The notes: generated from the letters alone by a model not told the origin. Shown: positions 22,801 through 29,868, counted from the first letter of the stretch. The stretch: 64,000 nucleotides of DNA from Cavia porcellus (GCF_034190915.1 NW_026947490.1:63539494-63603493), one strand, 5' to 3'. Program-made: numbers and translations.

Positions 22801-23947
22801 ATGAAAGCAGGAACGATATTAAATAATGAACTTTTATATTTCCTGTATATTGGCTAAATTGTGAGAGTGCACACCAAACAAATGAGATTTTCCAACTAGA
22901 TACCATGATTTCTTAAGACAGCACATACCCATGTATTTATTTCATCTGTTGGGTTTTGTTTTTTTTTTTTTTTTGGTACCAGGGAATCGAACTCACGACC
23001 ATGCACTTGCAAGGCAGGCGGTTATGCTGTGAGCTAAATCCATGGCCCTTCAGTGTCCGTCTCATAGATAAAAGTTATATTTTGTATCACACAAACTATC
23101 CTGTGGGCAGTTTGATAATTTTAGGAAACAGGAAACTACCATTATATTATAGAGTGGCCAGTTTCATGTATAACACAGTATAATGAATTTCAACATTTGA
23201 TTTTACTTTTTTTTTTTTTTGGCTTTTTTGAGACTGGGTCTTGCCTTATAATGCAGGCTGGCCTTAAACTCACTATACAGCCCAGGCTGGCCTTGGACTT
23301 GCAGCGATCCTGTCTCGGCTTCCCAAGTGCTAGAATTACAGGCATGTCACCACGCCCAGGTGATTTAACATTTTTAACGGGTAACAGTGTATTAAACTTG
23401 ACTTTTAAAAAAATCTCAATATAGACAATGGACTCAATTATACAAACAGAAAAATAATGTGTTTTCCTTGTAAAGGTCCCTTTACAACAAACACAATCAT
23501 TTTTGTGCTGCTCCAGGCTAAGTTTTGCTGATTAAAGCAGTATCTCTTTACCGGACATTATGTACACATTCCTGAAAAACAAACCTAATTAGAAAGGACT
23601 AGAACTTAAATTAGAGCTAGACTAAAACCACTTCAACAGATGTCCCCATCAAATGAGTTGAGGTCAAGACTGCTTTGTTCAAATCCCTACTGTGACAGTT
23701 TGACCAAGGATAGGACACTAAACATCCCTGATTTCCTGTGTCTAAAATATGGTAGCCGTAAGGATTAACCCAGTTAACATATAGAAGAACCTTAGAGCAG
23801 TGCTTGACATTTTAGGTACATGCCGGCTCATAGTATTAGGAAAGAACCGCACTTCCACTATTTCCCAATACAAATGTGTGGGTAAAAGGCTACTGTTCCA
23901 TGAAACAAAAGAGAAAAAGAAAATGGCCAGGCCTTACCATCCATCAT
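1311..23947 (-). CDS. MCM10: MCM10 replication initiation factor (coding exons 2-14, C-terminus outside window)
   Basis: MCM10 is a nuclear scaffold that binds the CMG helicase, DNA polymerase alpha and single-stranded DNA during replication initiation and elongation. Thirteen coding exons on the minus strand join in phase to give 656 residues; the human protein is about 875, so the C-terminal zinc-ribbon part is missing to the left. Visible in order: acidic N-terminus (residues 3-116), a coiled coil (about 116-135), a basic linker, the OB-fold region (about 255-370), a CCCH zinc finger (C388, C398, C407/C410, H413), the KKKIQTTL segment (about 480), and the conserved block ending PPPRPKLSALAE. 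Two adjacent ATGs (23947, 23944) begin the frame; the second has A at -3 and G at +4, so I prefer it. The recognition rests on long stretches matching the known mammalian protein. No frameshift or internal stop was seen. Confidence 0.96.
1975..2125 (+). repeat. MIR/L2-like fragment
   Basis: CCAAATCCCTCATTTTATAC followed by ATGATGAAACTAAGGTCAGG matches the 'cattttacagatgaggaaact' block of MIR. Confidence 0.45.
2254..2663 (+). mobile_element. MaLR-type LTR
   Basis: It shares the opening (CCAGATGTCCCCCTCAAAGC) and the end (ACTATGGACTGAAACCTCTA) of the family, with AATAAA at 2593-2598. It lies in the MCM10 intron between exons 14 and 13, antisense to the gene. Boundaries are approximate. Confidence 0.7.
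3345..3493 (-). repeat. B1-like SINE
   Basis: TTTTTTGAGACAGGGTCTCA through GCTGGGATTATAGGCATGCG. It carries the duplicated 'gccaggctggtctcagactcgc' block characteristic of this host's B1 family. Confidence 0.85.
3872..3989 (-). CDS. MCM10: MCM10 exon 13
   Basis: Residues 541-580. The acceptor is ttgtgttttag and the donor AGGCG|gtaagg. It reads GSPKPAIQSISASALLKQQ followed by a Lys/Glu-rich helix ending EEMQRR. Confidence 0.95.
4075..4182 (-). CDS. MCM10: MCM10 exon 12
   Basis: Residues 505-541. The acceptor is catgtcccag and the donor ATTCAG|gtaagg. It reads GIPQKSLSCSEEFRELMDL and PTFGARNLKHLAKA. Confidence 0.95.
4846..4946 (-). CDS. MCM10: MCM10 exon 11
   Basis: Residues 471-505. The acceptor is cttgtcatttcag and the donor CTTG|gtaccc. 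It reads AAAVAPKKKIQTTLTSLVVKG then IIQEAQQKL, a basic, conserved segment after the zinc finger. It joins exon 10 as an Ile codon (AT|T). Confidence 0.95.
5235..5383 (+). repeat. B1-like SINE
   Basis: AGCCAGGGGTGGTGGCATAT through GAGGCCCTGTCAAAAAC, full length, in the MCM10 intron between exons 11 and 10. Confidence 0.85.
5849..6048 (-). CDS. MCM10: MCM10 exon 10, second half of zinc finger
   Basis: Residues 405-471. The acceptor is ctcttcccacag and the donor TCCAT|gtaaga. It reads RDCEYCQYH (C407, C410, H413), then YKKLSAKRADLQSTFSGGR, a basic stretch and DGFYYGG. It completes the zinc finger that sits beside the OB-fold. Confidence 0.96.
6518..6705 (+). repeat. B1-ID dimer SINE (5'-truncated)
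   Basis: A B1 3' part (AAGAGGCAGGGGCAGGGAGA) is joined through an A-rich linker to an ID part (GGGCTGGCAACATAGCTCAG, ATCCCCAACA). A fused 7SL+tRNA layout. Confidence 0.7.
7005..7198 (+). repeat. B1-ID dimer SINE
   Basis: A B1 body, GCCAGGTGTGGTGGCCCATG, then CTCAAAATAAAAAGGGCTCG and an ID-like end CCCTGGGTTCAACTTCC. Confidence 0.75.
7215..7860 (+). mobile_element. Old LINE-1 3' end
   Basis: GCTGGCAAGGATGTGGAGAT, CTGGTGGGAATGTACAATC and TGAGCTTGAAAACAATATGC are typical of L1M 3' ends. It follows a B1-ID SINE within the MCM10 intron between exons 10 and 9. Confidence 0.65.
8244..8360 (-). CDS. MCM10: MCM10 exon 9, first half of zinc finger
   Basis: Residues 366-404, 39 codons. The acceptor is ccttctgacag. 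It reads VCLSIDHPQKILIMGEALDL then GTCKAKKKNGEPC, supplying C388 and C398 of the CCCH zinc finger. The donor is AATTTG|gttggt, a poor match to consensus, but it gives the conserved junction NL|RDCEYC. Confidence 0.94.
9796..9963 (-). CDS. MCM10: MCM10 exon 8, OB-fold
   Basis: Residues 310-365, exactly 56 codons. The acceptor is atttattctag and the donor GAGGAG|gtaagg. It contains GKTFSIWRLSDLRDL, VSLFLFGEVH and LNANPMKPKDGSEE, the body of the OB-fold that contacts single-stranded DNA and polymerase alpha in known MCM10 structures. Confidence 0.96.
10632..10742 (+). repeat. B1-like SINE (diverged)
   Basis: GAGGAGTTCAAGGCCAACCT then GGGCTACATAGACGGAGCCT. The 5' part has decayed. Confidence 0.6.
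10977..11351 (+). mobile_element. MaLR-type solo LTR next to MCM10 exon 7
   Basis: 375 bases starting TGTTATGACTC and ending CAGACA, flanked by a perfect 5-bp duplication CATGG (10972-10976 and 11352-11356). This is the target length of ERVL-MaLR elements. The body shares TCTAGATGTCCCC near the start and GGACTGAAGCCTCC near the end with the copies at 2254, 42747 and 47122. The right flank overlaps position +6 of the MCM10 exon 7 donor. Confidence 0.8.
11362..11527 (-). CDS. MCM10: MCM10 exon 7, start of conserved internal domain
   Basis: Residues 254-309. The acceptor is ggtttctgaacccag and the donor AACAGT|gtaagc. It reads RRPRVSSTEMSKK, GRKLIRLSQIKEKM and DWVTFGVILKKVTPQS, the first strands of the DNA-binding OB-fold. 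A MaLR-type LTR begins 11 bases into the following intron. Confidence 0.96.
12189..12360 (-). CDS. MCM10: MCM10 exon 6, linker before OB-fold
   Basis: Residues 197-254. The acceptor is ttaattttccag and the donor CTCAG|gtcagt. It contains EPKSSSSSMPSAPSQPLQTI and the conserved FSGLRLR. It is a low-complexity Ser/Pro linker apart from its end. Confidence 0.93.
12653..12702 (+). repeat. (TG)n microsatellite
   Basis: About 25 uninterrupted TG units, followed by an antisense ID-like fragment to about 12770. Confidence 0.95.
12704..12770 (-). repeat. ID-like SINE fragment
   Basis: GGGGATCAAATCCAAGGCCT and GTGGTCTACCACTAAGAGAT read as an antisense tRNA-derived ID. Confidence 0.5.
12830..12920 (+). 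repeat. ID SINE
   Basis: TGGGCTGAGGACTTAGCTCA (A box region) through TTTAATCCCTGGCACC and an A-rich tail. tRNA-derived. Confidence 0.75.
13441..13516 (-). repeat. ID SINE
   Basis: A T-run then TACTGAGAATTTAACTCAGG and TGCCACTGAGGCCAGCCCT, an antisense ID. Confidence 0.7.
13769..13842. repeat. (TA)n with T and CTT tracts
   Basis: 21 TA units (13769-13810), a T15 run, then (CTT)n to 13842. Confidence 0.95.
14186..14323 (-). CDS. MCM10: MCM10 exon 5, basic linker
   Basis: Residues 151-197. The acceptor ttaattaag was chosen because it is the one that restores the frame from exon 4. The peptide contains RPPLKEKKVQRIQES and FSAELDVPALP, then a basic Pro-rich stretch. The donor is CCAG|gtgtgg. 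Joined, the length matches the human protein residue for residue around RPPLK. Confidence 0.9.
14436..14540 (-). CDS. MCM10: MCM10 exon 4, coiled coil
   Basis: Residues 116-151. The acceptor is ttttcttag and the donor TCTG|gtaata. It encodes the heptad-like DELRKLQEQMKSLQEQLK, the self-association coiled coil of the family, then a Ser-rich tail ending LHKSS. Confidence 0.94.
14866..14948 (+). repeat. ID SINE
   Basis: GCCAGGGATGCAGCTCAGTG, then GTCATGAGTTTGAGCCCTGG and an A tail. It lies between MCM10 exons 4 and 3. Confidence 0.7.
15313..15651 (-). CDS. MCM10: MCM10 exon 3, acidic N-terminal region
   Basis: Residues 3-116. It starts after tggcctttag and reads GEEDDLSLLTALLEEN, then a Glu/Asp-rich stretch with DELFDADGDGESYTEEAED and the conserved KENLATLFGD. 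The donor is CAAG|gtggcc, a weak donor with +3 to +6 off consensus. The exon is 339 bases and leaves one base of a split codon. Confidence 0.95.
15759..16199 (+). other. Unassigned intronic stretch with an open frame
   Basis: An 86-codon open frame (15759-16019) containing WPVSGGVISSGHEVHFAG lies in the intron just right of MCM10 exon 3, antisense to the gene. It has no good start context and I recognise no family. It abuts the ERV-L-like remnant and may be an upstream decayed part of it. Confidence 0.25.
16200..18600 (+). pseudogene. Decayed ERV-L-like pol remnant
   Basis: This is an old endogenous-retrovirus copy lying antisense in the MCM10 intron between exons 3 and 2. In one plus-strand frame, QGYLHSP (17093-17113) is followed at the right distance by HYPDGVMSTSDS (17183-17218). 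These match the reverse-transcriptase region around the catalytic Y-x-D-D box, here changed to Y-P-D-G. Downstream pieces resemble the connection/RNase H part. Many stops and shifts make it non-coding. Its ends are not visible, and the family assignment is from pattern memory. Confidence 0.5.
18600..19340. other. Unassigned stretch after the ERV-L-like remnant
   Basis: It shows no convincing gene or known repeat. It may hold more of the same old retroviral element, but no diagnostic motif is visible. Confidence 0.25.
19350..19512 (-). repeat. B1-ID dimer SINE
   Basis: An antisense ID part (GGTACAGATGATAGAACCCA) is joined to an antisense B1 (TTTTGAGACAAGGTCTCACT). Confidence 0.65.
19560..20170 (-). 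mobile_element. Old LINE-1 3' end, interrupted by a SINE
   Basis: The minus strand of 19870-20160 reads as the L1M 3' region (CAAATTGTTCTGGTG on the plus strand, and so on). A B1-like SINE at 19763-19868 interrupts it. Confidence 0.5.
19763..19868 (-). repeat. B1-like SINE
   Basis: TTTTTTGAGACAGGGTCTCA through GAGTACTGGGATTATAGGCA. Single-unit form without the internal duplication. Confidence 0.8.
20222..20365 (-). repeat. B1-ID dimer SINE
   Basis: The ID half shows GCACCCAGTGAGCTACATCC and the B1 half TTGCTAAACTGCCCAGGCTC through GGATTATAGGCATCTGCC. Its last 20 bases belong to the 61-bp segment repeated at 20825. Confidence 0.6.
20347..20407 (+). repeat. 61-bp direct repeat, copy 1
   Basis: GGCATCTGCCACCACACCC...CATGCCCTCTCCCC matches 20825-20885 with only a few mismatches. 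Confidence 0.85.
20797..21012 (+). repeat. B1-like SINE split by inserted DNA
   Basis: CCAAGCGCGGTGGCACATAG, then about 95 foreign bases including the 61-bp repeat, then GGGAGGCTGAGATAGAAG and the usual end CTCTGTCTCAAACAAACAAG. Confidence 0.65.
20825..20885 (+). repeat. 61-bp direct repeat, copy 2, inside a SINE
   Basis: It is a copy of 20347-20407 lying between the 5' start (20797) and the 3' part (20920) of a B1-like SINE. Confidence 0.85.
21685..21768 (+). repeat. ID SINE
   Basis: GGATATAGCTCAGCGGCACA through an A-rich tail. The B box has decayed. Confidence 0.65.
21800..22940. other. MCM10 intron stretch without recognised features
   Basis: C/T-rich unique-looking DNA in the intron between exons 3 and 2. 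Short open frames only; no repeat family recognised by eye. Confidence 0.3.
22956..23049 (-). repeat. ID SINE
   Basis: A T-run, then GGTACCAGGGAATCGAACTC and TATGCTGTGAGCTAAATCCA, an antisense ID close to consensus. Confidence 0.8.
23205..23365 (-). repeat. B1-like SINE
   Basis: A T-run, TTTTTTGAGACTGGGTCTTG, the duplicated middle block, and CAAGTGCTAGAATTACAGGC. Confidence 0.85.
23640..23835 (+). repeat. MIR SINE fragment
   Basis: TTCAAATCCCTACTGTGACA, GATAGGACACTAAACATCCC and TAGAGCAGTGCTTGACAT are in MIR order. It lies about 100 bases from MCM10 exon 2. Confidence 0.6.
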
Positions 23948-24022
23948 CACAGTAAGAGCTGTGTCCAGGGACTCTGAAGGAGGATTAGGTGCTCAGGAGA
24001 TGAAAGTGTCAAATCTCAGCAG
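23938..24022 (-). CDS. MCM10: MCM10 exon 2, start-codon exon
   Basis: The acceptor is a pyrimidine run ending ttcttccctgcag. The donor is ATG|gtaaggc. Only 7-10 coding bases are present, ATG(ATG)GATG, joining to GGGAGGAG of the next exon to read M-D-G-E-E-D-D. The rest of the exon is 5' UTR. Confidence 0.88.
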
Positions 24023-24484
24023 CTGCAGGGAAGAACATTAGGGAAGTCACCCTGAGTCTTTCTTTTGTCTCATGATGCACATTCAGCAAATCAAGAATCC
24101 CATAAATCCTATGGGCTCTAATGGTAAGATTCATCTAGATTCTGACAATTTCCTCTCTTGTTCTTGGCCAGCACACCTCCCTTCTAGCTCCTAAGTGGCC
24201 CTCTTTTCTTGTCCCTACACTGTTCACAAAACTCAGCTGAAACACAGTTCATACAATGCCGGATTACACAGAGGAGACAAACCAGGGATGAAAACTTTTG
24301 GGACTGCTCTAAATATTAGAGCTCTTATCCTATTTTATTTATTAAAATGCATCTGAACTCTACCGAATCTATAGCAGCTTAGTGTGCTATAAAAATAGCT
24401 CCAGCCTTGGGCAGATTTTAATTCAACATTAGCTAGCAAGGTGCAGAGGAAAACTTCACATAGCTAATTAAAACCAAAGCCCAA

Positions 24485-24645
24485 ACAATCCCAGCACTCA
24501 CGATGCTGAGGCAGGAGGATCTTTTTAAGTTCGAGACCAGCCTGGGCTACAATGTGAGCTCAAAGCCAGCTTGAACTGCACAGCAGACCCTAACTCAAAA
24601 AGACAAAAACAACAAACAAACAAACAAACAAAAAAACCCCCACTA
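24485..24645 (+). repeat. B1-like SINE
   Basis: ATCCCAGCACTCACGATGCT, the duplicated 'agctcaaagccagcttgaactgc' block, and a (CAAA)n tail. It lies in MCM10 intron 1. Confidence 0.8.
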
Positions 24646-25321
24646 AATCCCAATCATTCTATGTTCCTTTTTTTCACTGAATTGACCTTTAAAATCGCAA
24701 GATTATTTAACCTACATGTACTCTAATGACTGCTAAATTCAATGTTGGATCAATTAAGTGTTTCTTTTTATTTATCCAACATTTCCAAGGATCCCATCAT
24801 TGGTACCACACTATTATTCACTGGGGAATCATCCGTTTGAGGGTTAGGGGCAAACTTTATTTTTACAATCAGCGCCTCCCCCCAACAAACCTGTGCTTTC
24901 TTGCTCTTGCTCTAAGATATAACACTATTTAAGTTGGCCCCTTCTCTCTGACTCACTGCCAATACAGGCCTCTGTGGATGGCTGCGTTGGCTTCCTCACT
25001 GCACACCTGCAGTCTACTGCACGTGCTTAGAGATACAGCACTCTTTCCTTCCCTGTAACCCTTTAAAAACACATATCAGAGCATGGTATTTCAGTTAGTG
25101 AATTCTCTAAGCTTTTCTATTGCCCTAAAATAACGCCTGAGAGGCTTATGCGTATTTTGGTCTGTTCCACCCTACCCAGCTCCAGCATCTCCTAAACTTG
25201 CTCCAGCCTGACTAGCCTGCTTTCTGCTTCTTGAACCACTTCGCTGCTTTCAGGCGTCAAGCAACTAGCACAAGAAACTCTCCGGAGCCCCTCATTCTTC
25301 TGTGTCTCCTACCTCCCACTT

Positions 25322-25462
25322 TTTAAGATAGGGTCTCAGAATGTAGTGCAGGCTGCCCTTGAACCCTCCAGTGTAGCCCAGGCTGGCCTCGAAGGAGATC
25401 CTCCTGCCTCCTGCCTCAGCCTCCCGAGAGCTGGGATTACAGGCGCGCGCCAGCACTCCCGG
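25322..25462 (-). repeat. B1-like SINE
   Basis: TTTTAAGATAGGGTCTCAGA through GAGAGCTGGGATTACAGGCG. It lies about 280 bases from the CpG island edge. Confidence 0.8.
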
Positions 25463-26097
25463 TGTCTTCCATTTTCTAAGCCTGTCCAGTCGTCTTTTAC
25501 GTGGAGGCCCCTTCCCCTGCCTTACTGCTCAGCGTCCACTACCAATTACTCTGTTATCTGCTGTCCTCTATAGAGTGACAGACTCGAGGGCGCGGAGGTG
25601 AGCTCGGAGCCCAGTAAGGAGGGTGAGCATTCAATGGTGATTAGCACTTCACGAATCCAAGGAATGGAAGAAGTCCAGTCAGCACGCATCTGACAAGTGT
25701 TCTCAAAAGATGAAAGGAAAAACACTGGATTCTTACGCAGATGACCCCGCAGTGCTCCAGCACCCGCGCCACCGCGCCACCGCGCCTCCCTCACCAGGCA
25801 CCCGGCCCGGGCCGCCCGGCTGCTTCCGGAGATCGCCCTGGCTGCCTCCGGGCTCCGATCTCCCCATCCAGCCTTCCAGGGCTCTGCGCCTCTCGCCCTC
25901 TGCCTATTTCACATCCTCTCACAGCCACGCCAGAGCCCCCCACACGCCCAGAACCCGCGCTTCTCACCGGGTGCAGAAACAGCCTCCCGGCCAGCAGCCT
26001 AACCCGCCAAAATTCTAACCAGACTCCGCCCCCTTCGTCTGTCGTCAGACGCACGCGGCAGGCGGACCTCACCGTTGGCTGCGCCAGCGTCCTCGGA

Positions 26098-26105
26098 GGC
26101 GCCAA
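26098..26105 (-). promoter_or_regulatory. E2F-like site in MCM10 promoter
   Basis: The minus strand reads CTTGGCGCC, close to the E2F consensus TTTSGCGC. A second weaker copy, TGGCGCGC, is at 26166-26173. Cell-cycle control through E2F is known for MCM10; use of these exact sites is inferred. Confidence 0.45.
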
Positions 26106-26149
26106 GCGGGCGGAGAAAACGAAGCCAGGTCCCTATAGCGAGCAATCTG

Positions 26150-26154
26150 ATTGG
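26150..26154 (-). promoter_or_regulatory. CCAAT box (NF-Y) in MCM10 promoter
   Basis: The minus strand reads GAGCCAATCAG, a full NF-Y core with good flanks, inside the CpG island. It lies between two E2F-like sites. Confidence 0.55.
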
Positions 26155-26165
26155 CTCGCTTCGTC

Positions 26166-26178
26166 GCGCGCCATCTTT
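26166..26178 (-). promoter_or_regulatory. Overlapping YY1-like and E2F-like sites
   Basis: The minus strand reads AAAGATGGCGCGC. AAGATGGC is the YY1 core often found at transcription starts, and TGGCGCGC resembles E2F. The ATG in it starts only a short reading frame and is not the MCM10 start. Confidence 0.4.
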
Positions 26179-26193
26179 GTTGAGGGCAAGAGA

Positions 26194-26201
26194 ACTTCCG
26201 G
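26194..26201 (-). promoter_or_regulatory. ETS-type site CCGGAAGT
   Basis: A perfect CCGGAAGT core on the minus strand at the upstream edge of the CpG island, typical of TATA-less housekeeping promoters. Confidence 0.45.
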
Positions 26202-26475
26202 TCGACGAGCCTCTAGATAAACTAGAGCGCGTGGCGCCTCCCAGCGCTAGGAAGTTTAAGACTTCTAATTAGGGGCGTCCTTATCTGCGGTTGAAACTCA
26301 ATTCCTGACCCTTTCCAGGACTATTATTTAGTCCTTTTGAGCCTCATTTTTAAATTTCTATGAGGTGAGAGCTGAATTAGTATCATCTTACTCTGAAGTC
26401 CGGCTATGCTTTTGTTTTTCTGTTTCCTTTGGTTCTATCATGTTATATCTTATTGGATATTATGTGTAATAGTAT

Positions 26476-27050
26476 TGTTAGGGCCGACGCCGCAGGGAAA
26501 GAGACCCCAAGGACTCAACTCTTGGTGAGGGAAAAAAGTTTATTTCCATGCGCATGGGGTCCCCCAGGCAAACAAGTGCGGAGGGCTCCGAGGGGAATTT
26601 GTGTAGGGTTTTTAAGGGTACAAGCGGGAGGCAAGCAAGTTTACAGAAGCAAATCGCATTGATTAATTTTGAGCAGCATAGGATTTGGCAGAAATTGATT
26701 GGAGGGGTTTGGGGTTGAGTAACCATGGAGACTGGGGGTCCTAGCCCAGTCACTATGTGCCCAGAACAGAACAGTTACTTGTCTTACTTATCTCGTTGAG
26801 ACAGAACAACCTTGCAGGTGCATTATTTCTTTTTTTTTTCTGCTCTGATAGCTCTGGGGAGTTAGACATTTCTTTCTGCTCTGCTCTGATAGCTCTGGGG
26901 AGTTAGGGAGTTAACCCTTTTATTCCCCGCTCTGGGGAGTTAGGGAGTTAACCCTTTCATTCCCCGCTCTGGGGAGTTAGGGAGTGAAACATTCTTTGCT
27001 GCTTTTTATAACTCGGGGAGGGGGTTATAACAGGGGGGTCAACTCTCACA
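26476..27050 (-). mobile_element. Solo LTR, class-I endogenous-retrovirus type
   Basis: 575 bases bounded by TG...CA on the minus strand (TGTGAGAG...CCTAACA) and flanked by a 4-bp target duplication GTAT (26472-26475 and 27051-27054). The U3 carries a four-fold repeat (26840-27002). A TATA-like TTAAAAA lies at 26609-26615 and a poly(A) signal AATAAA at 26539-26544. No internal retroviral genes flank it, so it is a recombined solo LTR. The 4-bp duplication suggests a gammaretrovirus-like class; the family is not identified. It ends about 230 bases upstream of the MCM10 CpG island, on the same strand. Confidence 0.75.
26840..27002 (-). repeat. Four-unit tandem repeat in LTR U3
   Basis: Four copies of a unit built on GCTCTGGGGAGTTAG start at 26840, 26881, 26928 and 26965, spaced about 37-47 bases. 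Two carry GGGAGTTAACCCTTT. Repeated U3 blocks of this kind are usual enhancer repeats in retroviral LTRs. Confidence 0.75.
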
Positions 27051-27054
27051 GTAT

Positions 27055-27940
27055 AAACAAATTTTCTATGGAAAATGAGGTAATATAGTAGCCATTGTTC
27101 GTTCTCTGCTATTTAATTCTTAAAGCCCTGTAATGCTTTCATTCTCTTGAATGGTTTTATACTGTTTTGTTATGTTAGATACTATCATATATGAAGCTAT
27201 GCTCAGCTATTTCAAAGAAAGAGACATGGGAGTTACTGTTAATTATGGTTGTCTTGTGGTAAAATGCCGCGTTGCTTGCATTGTTCTGATCTGATCTGCT
27301 GTTATGCCCTCTTTCGTCTTAATCTCTTTAAAATAGAAAAAAATTTTAAAAATTTTCTATGAGGTGGTGGGTAACAAGGAGGTAGAGAAGCCTGGATATT
27401 TTCCAAACGCTACTTAAAGGTGCCCTCAAAACTGTCCTGTGAGGTAAGTGATGATAGACACCTCAACAAACTGCTTGATTATCACACTTAATTTTCTTGT
27501 CTGGTGTCCACTTGAGATGTTTAGACTCAAAATTCAGCAAAAAAATTCTATTCTTAAACCTTTGCGTGCCACCTATACAATGAGGCTATGGATGACAATC
27601 TTTGATTCAGAAACCACTATTCCGAGAGTAGCTTATGGTCCGTAGACTTTAAGAATCAGAAGTGGTGTCAGAGTGCGTGATAACTTATAAGATGGCTATA
27701 TTTTTCACTGAACTTTTTTTTAGTAAAATTCAGATTACATTAAGTACTTGCATTTTAAAGTATTTGTACACAATTCTAGTAACAGTTTCTAAATGCAAAT
27801 AAACGCAGGATATTTATCTTATATGCAATTTCAAAGACTTCAAAGCAGAAAAATTTAATGGACCAAATTACCACTAGAGTTTTTTTGTCCCTTGCAGACA
27901 CTATTTAGTTACAGCTATATTTCATGTACGATAATATTGC
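27055..27940. other. Spacer DNA without recognised features
   Basis: AT-rich sequence between the solo LTR and an ID SINE. No gene, promoter or repeat family recognised. Confidence 0.35.
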
Positions 27941-28045
27941 TGGGGCCAGGGATTTAGCTTTGCGACATAAGCATCTGCTGGCAAGTGCTAGGTCATGAGT
28001 TTGATCCCCACCCCACCCCACCCCACCCTGGTTCCAAAAAAAGAT
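27940..28045 (+). repeat. ID SINE with (CCCCA)n expansion
   Basis: GGGGCCAGGGATTTAGCTTT through GAGTTTGATCCCCACC. Five CCCCA units (28005-28029) replace the usual short B-box flank. Confidence 0.75.
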
Positions 28046-28049
28046 TCTA

Positions 28050-28215
28050 CTACTCTCTACTCTGGCCTTTCCCCTAGCCACAGCAGACCATTTCCACTTC
28101 CTCCAGTATTCCACTTGCCTCAGAGGCTTTGCATATGCAGACTGCCCTGCCTGGAATGACTTCAGTCACCTGATCAGCTCGCATTCTTCACTAAGCTGAG
28201 GCCAGCCTCTGTGGA
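28050..28215 (-). repeat. L2 3'-end fragment
   Basis: GCAGACTGCCCTGCCTGGAA followed by TGACTTCAGTCACC resembles the antisense L2 terminal region 'ctctgcctggaatgctctt'. Confidence 0.45.
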
Positions 28216-29700
28216 CAGCCAAGGCCTGTCCTTTGTGGAGCTCCTGTGGACTCCCTGGGCTAAGAATTTCAAGTCGGTGTTTCTGAAAGGTCTAGACTGG
28301 TCTTGGACATAAGACTTGCCACGAGGTGCCCTTATTCTGTAAGAACCTCACAAAGCGGGGAGGTCAGGAACTGAATATGCAAGCAACTAGGGGTTGAAAA
28401 GCCTCTTGGAAGGTAGTAGGAGTTCTAGTCTATAAGAGGGAACAGGACAAGTGGGAAACACATTATGAAGGGAAACCTGTTTGCACTGGTAATTGATCAA
28501 AGAAAATCTACCTCTGGAGGGATAAAGAGAGGAAGACATGGTGGCAAGACCGAGGAGACTAGGCAGAACCATAGGAGGAGCTAAAAGTGTGAGGAACTTA
28601 CTTTGGATCAGTCCCAGAGGTGATTTTGCATTTGTGACTGAAGCCAGGGGACTACTAAGTCAGAACTTCAAGTGTTGTTTCAACATTTGGTTAGTGTAGT
28701 TCTAAATAGAGCCTGGAGAAGCAGAATATCTTTGGGTATTTTCACTGGAGGCACCAGATGATTAAACCAATTCTTCTATCCTCAGACCAGAGGAGGCAAC
28801 TGAATTCAAAGGCAGGTCTAGAAGATGTAATAACCTGGTTTCTGTAACCTGCTCCCCCCACCTCCCTGTAAGCATCTGCGTACATCTGACTTCATGCATT
28901 CTGTGTTCTGTGGTGCAGAACTTTCTGGACTCTTACCTGGAACTTGTACAACTGATCAGAGACTCTTTATTGAGAAAAATGTAATCCTTGCTCAGAGGCA
29001 ACTGTGAAAGGCGTGTGACCCTTCTGAGACAAAAGAAAACCATTTTCCTTAATTTTCATAACAGCATATTGTCTTTGTTGTTCAAACAGATGTTTATTGC
29101 TCTTCCACAAATCCAGTGATTACTTCCAATAGCAGGGTAAGACCTTCCACCTAGTTACTTCAATTGACATTTTACAAGGGAAGTCAATAAAAAAGCCTGG
29201 TTTCAGTTAATCCCTAAGAATGCTCAGCATATTTCTTAATTTGCTTTGTGAGTTATAGCTATAATATATATTTTATGTATGTGAAATAACTCTCCCCCTT
29301 AATTATAGCTCCATGTATTTAAAGGGAAAAGTGGCTACATGAGTCTGTCAGTCCACTGAAAGGTTCTGAATCAGTATTTTATATTATCCTTTATGTTTAT
29401 GATTTCTTAGCTGGACAAAAATTATTCAGTGGATGACTAACATTTTCCCGAGAATACATACTAGTATTTCAGTAATTTTAAGGGATTAAGTATCTAAGTC
29501 AAAAGGTACCAAAGGTACTAAAATGAACTTTGCTTGCCTTTCACAGCAAAGCAATTTTGGCACCTTCTGTTTTCCATTAAAACATAGGAATACTGATTCA
29601 TTTACTGACTCCTAAAGGCTGAAACTGGCTGTCCTATTCAGCTATCCGCCACTGAATTAATAACAGCATAATAAACTTGAGTTTTCAATATAAGCAATCC
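28215..29700. other. Spacer DNA without recognised features
   Basis: Unique-looking AT-rich sequence between an L2 piece and a B1. Only short open frames. Confidence 0.3.
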
Positions 29701-29719
29701 CTTTCATATGGATATTTTA

Positions 29720-29868
29720 GCCCAGGATTTTTGTGGGATACATGGTCTCATTATGTGGTCTAGATTGGCCTTGAAGTTGGTAAAACCAGGCTGGTTTTAA
29801 ACTCATGATCCTCTTGCCTCAGCCTCCACAATGTTGGGATTATAGACATGTGTCATCACACCCAGCAA
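29720..29868 (-). repeat. B1-like SINE
   Basis: TGGTCTCATTATGTGGTCTA through CACAATGTTGGGATTATAGA, with the middle duplication. Confidence 0.75.

Larger units (their letters stand above)
26073..26160 (-). other. MCM10: Probable untranslated exon 1 of MCM10
   Basis: Within the CpG island the minus strand shows a good donor, CCAACG|gtgagg, with the exon ending at 26073. It lies downstream of the CCAAT and E2F sites, so a short 5' UTR exon is likely. The 5' end is a guess; no transcript data are available here. Confidence 0.45.
25740..26250 (-). promoter_or_regulatory. MCM10: CpG-island promoter of MCM10
   Basis: This is the only CpG-rich stretch of the window (many CGCGCC, CCGCC and CGCG runs), against AT-rich, CpG-poor flanks. 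It lies about 1.7 kb upstream of the start-codon exon. On the minus strand it carries, in order, an ETS-type site (26194-26201), a YY1-like site (26169-26178), an E2F-like TGGCGCGC (26166-26173), a CCAAT box (26150-26154) and a second E2F-like TTGGCGCC (26098-26105). E2F plus NF-Y fits an S-phase gene. The sites are read by eye; the role is inferred. Confidence 0.8.

Noticed and set aside
25741..26220. 159-residue Pro-rich plus-strand open frame in the CpG island
   Set aside because: GC-rich promoter DNA gives long frames by chance. A divergent gene is possible, but no donor or conserved protein was seen.
26840..27002. CRISPR-like regularly spaced repeat
   Set aside because: Units adjoin with short irregular spacers inside a retroviral LTR in a mammalian genome.
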